From NCBI RefSeq assembly GCF_014656095.1, contig NZ_BNBT01000023.1, positions 1 through 64,000 on the forward strand: a DNA stretch of 64,000 bases, given 5' to 3'. A program made the position numbers and the translations under genes. This document shows, one piece after another, positions 61,970 through 64,000 of this stretch. A model generated the notes under the pieces. It saw nothing but the letters and a program-made list of their open reading frames with translations. It made no database searches and was not told where the DNA came from. The DNA comes from Streptomyces longispororuber (GTDB lineage Bacteria; Actinomycetota; Actinomycetes; Streptomycetales; Streptomycetaceae). Numbering within the stretch: the stretch's first letter is position 1; every line of letters starts with the position of its first letter.

Positions 61970-64000
61970 ATGAACACCGTGCGGTATCGAGTGCTGGGCG
62001 CCACGGAGGCGCACGACGACAAGGGAACCCCCGTCCCGGTGGGCGGCCCCCGCCTCCGCGCACTCCTCGCCGCCCTGGCCCTGAGAGCCGGCCGCGCGGC
62101 CCCCGTCGACGCCCTCATCGACGACATCTGGGCGGGCGACCCGCCCGCGGACGCCCCGGCCGCGCTCCAGGCCCTCGTCGGCCGCCTCCGCAGAGCCCTC
62201 GGCAGGGACGCCATCACCTCGGAGCCCGGCGGCTACCGCCTCGCCGCGCGCCCCGACGACATCGACCTCCACCGCTTCGAACGCCTGGCCCGCGAGGGCA
62301 CCGCCGCCCTGGACCGCGGGGACCCCGCGACCGCCGCCCGCACCCTGCGCGAGGCCCTCGCGCTGTGGCACGGCCCGGCGCTCGCCGACCTGCCCGACCG
62401 CACCGCGGCCACCCGCCCGGAGGCCCGGCGCACCGAGGCCACGCGCGCGCGGATCGAGGCGGACCTGCTGCTCGGGCAGGCCCTGGACGTACTGCCGGAG
62501 CTGCGCGAGCTGACCGCCACGCAGCCGTACGACGAGACGCTGCACGCCCTGCTCATCCGCGCGCTGCGCGACGCGGGCCGGGGCGCGGACGCGCTCGCCG
62601 CGTACGAGCGGGCGCGCCGCACCCTCGCCGACGGCCTCGGCACCGACCCGGGCCCGGAACTACGGGCGCTGCACGCGGAACTGCTGGCGGCGCCGGAGCC
62701 GGGTAGGCCCGGAACGGGCACCGGCCCCCCGGGCCGCAGGACCACAACCACAGCGCCAGCCACAACCGCGGCCACCGCCGCAGCCGTACCCGAGCTACCC
62801 CAGCCGAACCGGTCCCCGGTGGAAGACCGCAGCGCGGATGACCGCGACGTGGGTGACCGCGACGCGGAAGGCCGCAACGCGGATGACCGCCGCACGGAAG
62901 GCCGCAGCGCAGAAGGCCGCAACGCGGAAGACCACGACGCGGAGGACCGCAGCCCGGACAAGGACCGCACCCCCCAGCCCCCGCACCATCGGCCCGACCC
63001 ACACGAGCCCCACCCTGAGCGGAAGGGGAACATCCGCCCCCGCTTGACGTCTTTCGTCGGCCGGGAACCCGAACTCGCGGCCATCCGTTCGGACATACAC
63101 GGGGCCCGCCTGGTGACGCTCACCGGACCGGGTGGCTCCGGCAAGACCCGCCTCGCCGAGGAAGCCGCCGCCGGGCATCCGAGCGCGTGGCTGGCCGAGC
63201 TCGCCCCGCTCGACCGGCCGGAGGCGGTGCCCGGTGCCGTCGTCAGCGCGCTCGGCCTGCGCGAGACCGTGCTGATGACCAGCGAGCTGACGGCTCCGCA
63301 GGACGACCCGGTCGCCCTGCTGGTCGAGTACTGCGCCCCGCGCAGCCTGCTCCTGATCCTTGACAACTGCGAGCACGTCATCGACGCCGCCGCCGAACTG
63401 GCCGAGACCCTCCTCACCCGCTGCCCGGGTCTCACGATCGTCGCCACCAGCCGCGAACCGCTGGGCGTGCCGGGCGAGTCCGTGCGCCCCGTCGAGCCGC
63501 TGCCGCCCGACCCGGCGCACCGCCTCTTCGCCGAGCGGGCCGCGGCCGTGCGCCCCGGCTTCGACGCCACCGCCGACGCCGGGGCGGTGGACGAGATCTG
63601 CCGCCGCCTCGACGGCCTGCCCCTGGCCATCGAGCTGGCCGCCGCCCGCCTGCGGCTGCTCACCCCCCGGCAGATCGCCGACCGCCTCGACGACCGCTTC
63701 CGCCTGCTCACCAGCGGCGCCCGGACGGTCCTGCCCCGACAGCAGACCCTGCGGGCGGTCGTCGACTGGTCCTGGGACCTCCTGGACGACGCCGAGCGCA
63801 CGGTCCTGCGCGAGGTGTCCGTCTTCGCGGGCGGCTGGGACCTGGAGGCCGCCGAGGCCGTCTGCACCGGCCCCGCCGCCGACCTCGTCGGCGCCCTCGT
63901 CGACAAGTCCCTCGTCGTCGCCACGCCGGGCGCGGGCACGGACGACGGCGGTATGCGCTACCGCATGCTGGAGACCATCCACGAGTACGCGACCGAGCGC
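61970..64000 (+). CDS. AfsR/SARP-type transcriptional regulator with NB-ARC domain (partial at window end)
   Basis: 677 codons are visible and the frame is open at the end. Order: an OmpR-like winged helix (about 1-95, VRYRVLGATEAHDDKGTPVP and LVGRLRRALGRDAITSEPGG), a BTAD domain (about 98-240, ALWHGPALADLP, YERARRTLADGLGTDPGPEL), a disordered Asp/Arg/Ala linker (about 250-350) built on GCGGAAGGCCGCAAC-type repeats, then an NB-ARC ATPase with Walker A GPGGSGKT (386-393) and Walker B LLLILDNCEHV. Such proteins activate antibiotic or wall genes. ATG at 61970; GTG at 61979 is possible. TPR repeats should follow beyond 64000. Confidence 0.92.
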   Translation, partial: MNTVRYRVLGATEAHDDKGTPVPVGGPRLRALLAALALRAGRAAPVDALIDDIWAGDPPADAPAALQALVGRLRRALGRDAITSEPGGYRLAARPDDIDLHRFERLAREGTAALDRGDPATAARTLREALALWHGPALADLPDRTAATRPEARRTEATRARIEADLLLGQALDVLPELRELTATQPYDETLHALLIRALRDAGRGADALAAYERARRTLADGLGTDPGPELRALHAELLAAPEPGRPGTGTGPPGRRTTTTAPATTAATAAAVPELPQPNRSPVEDRSADDRDVGDRDAEGRNADDRRTEGRSAEGRNAEDHDAEDRSPDKDRTPQPPHHRPDPHEPHPERKGNIRPRLTSFVGREPELAAIRSDIHGARLVTLTGPGGSGKTRLAEEAAAGHPSAWLAELAPLDRPEAVPGAVVSALGLRETVLMTSELTAPQDDPVALLVEYCAPRSLLLILDNCEHVIDAAAELAETLLTRCPGLTIVATSREPLGVPGESVRPVEPLPPDPAHRLFAERAAAVRPGFDATADAGAVDEICRRLDGLPLAIELAAARLRLLTPRQIADRLDDRFRLLTSGARTVLPRQQTLRAVVDWSWDLLDDAERTVLREVSVFAGGWDLEAAEAVCTGPAADLVGALVDKSLVVATPGAGTDDGGMRYRMLETIHEYATER

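Noticed and set aside
61557..61973. 138-codon frame upstream of the AfsR-type gene
   Set aside because: It is the dispersed repeat element read as protein.

Overview
The window is high-GC, gene-dense DNA whose content and order point to a Streptomyces chromosome core. The evidence is the purD / purC / purSQL / purF / purM set spread over about 25 kb, bldC, an Lsr2-type protein next to purS, valine dehydrogenase beside a DUF3073 gene, hrpA, a ParB-binding parS palindrome, GTG starts and many leaderless promoters. From memory the order matches the dnaX-to-SCO4115 stretch of S. coelicolor; no alignment was run.

Layout. 1-8.7 kb: 3' end of dnaX, then purD, an ATP-grasp protein, a membrane protein resembling a degenerate M48 peptidase, a DMFase-beta-like protein and purC. 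8.7-13.1 kb (minus strand): a four-gene ABC exporter plus two-component operon between glycine tRNA genes. 13.2-17.3 kb: lsrL divergent from the translationally coupled purS-purQ-purL operon. 17.4-23.2 kb: accessory genes (HTH regulator with a 16-bp palindromic operator, M23 peptidase, TetR regulator, mycothiol-dependent-enzyme-like protein, META lipoprotein behind a 24-bp tandem array, Tat-exported sulfatase). 23.8-30.5 kb: purF, purM, DUF3073, vdh, a conserved unknown, bldC with a strong terminator. 31-38.8 kb: a small DUF6274-type protein, hrpA, a DsbA-like/CcdA redox pair, parS and a tRNA cluster holding an intact and a disrupted tRNA-Phe in tandem. 38.8-49.3 kb: metallophosphoesterase, small zincin, RGG-tailed DEAD-box helicase, tRNA-Lys, CPBP protease, PIG-V-like membrane protein, ECF sigma factor with a membrane partner, initiator tRNA. 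49.6-64 kb: SpoIIE-type phosphatase, a c-di-AMP riboswitch in front of an M23 peptidase, aldo/keto reductase, PrsW-like protease, trmB, L-2-hydroxyglutarate oxidase, an NsdA-like sporulation protein, an asparagine-synthetase-like protein with altered catalytic motifs, and an AfsR-type regulator cut off by the window end.

Functional themes. The purine genes cover GAR formation (purF, purD), FGAM formation (purSQL), AIR formation (purM) and SAICAR formation (purC); the remaining steps are not here. Development and nucleoid genes (bldC, lsrL, the NsdA-like gene, parS) and cell-wall enzymes (two M23 peptidases, one under the riboswitch) are interleaved with them. Ten tRNA-like loci are present (nine apparently intact, one broken). 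No insertion sequence, prophage, CRISPR array, rRNA or plasmid origin was seen.

The observations I rate highest are the disrupted tandem tRNA-Phe, the asparagine-synthetase-like protein lacking its glutaminase cysteine, the riboswitch, the parS site, the TTACGTAA double palindrome over a leaderless promoter, and a dispersed inverted-repeat element present in full or remnant form at four intergenic sites. None of these proves a new system; each has a decisive check listed.
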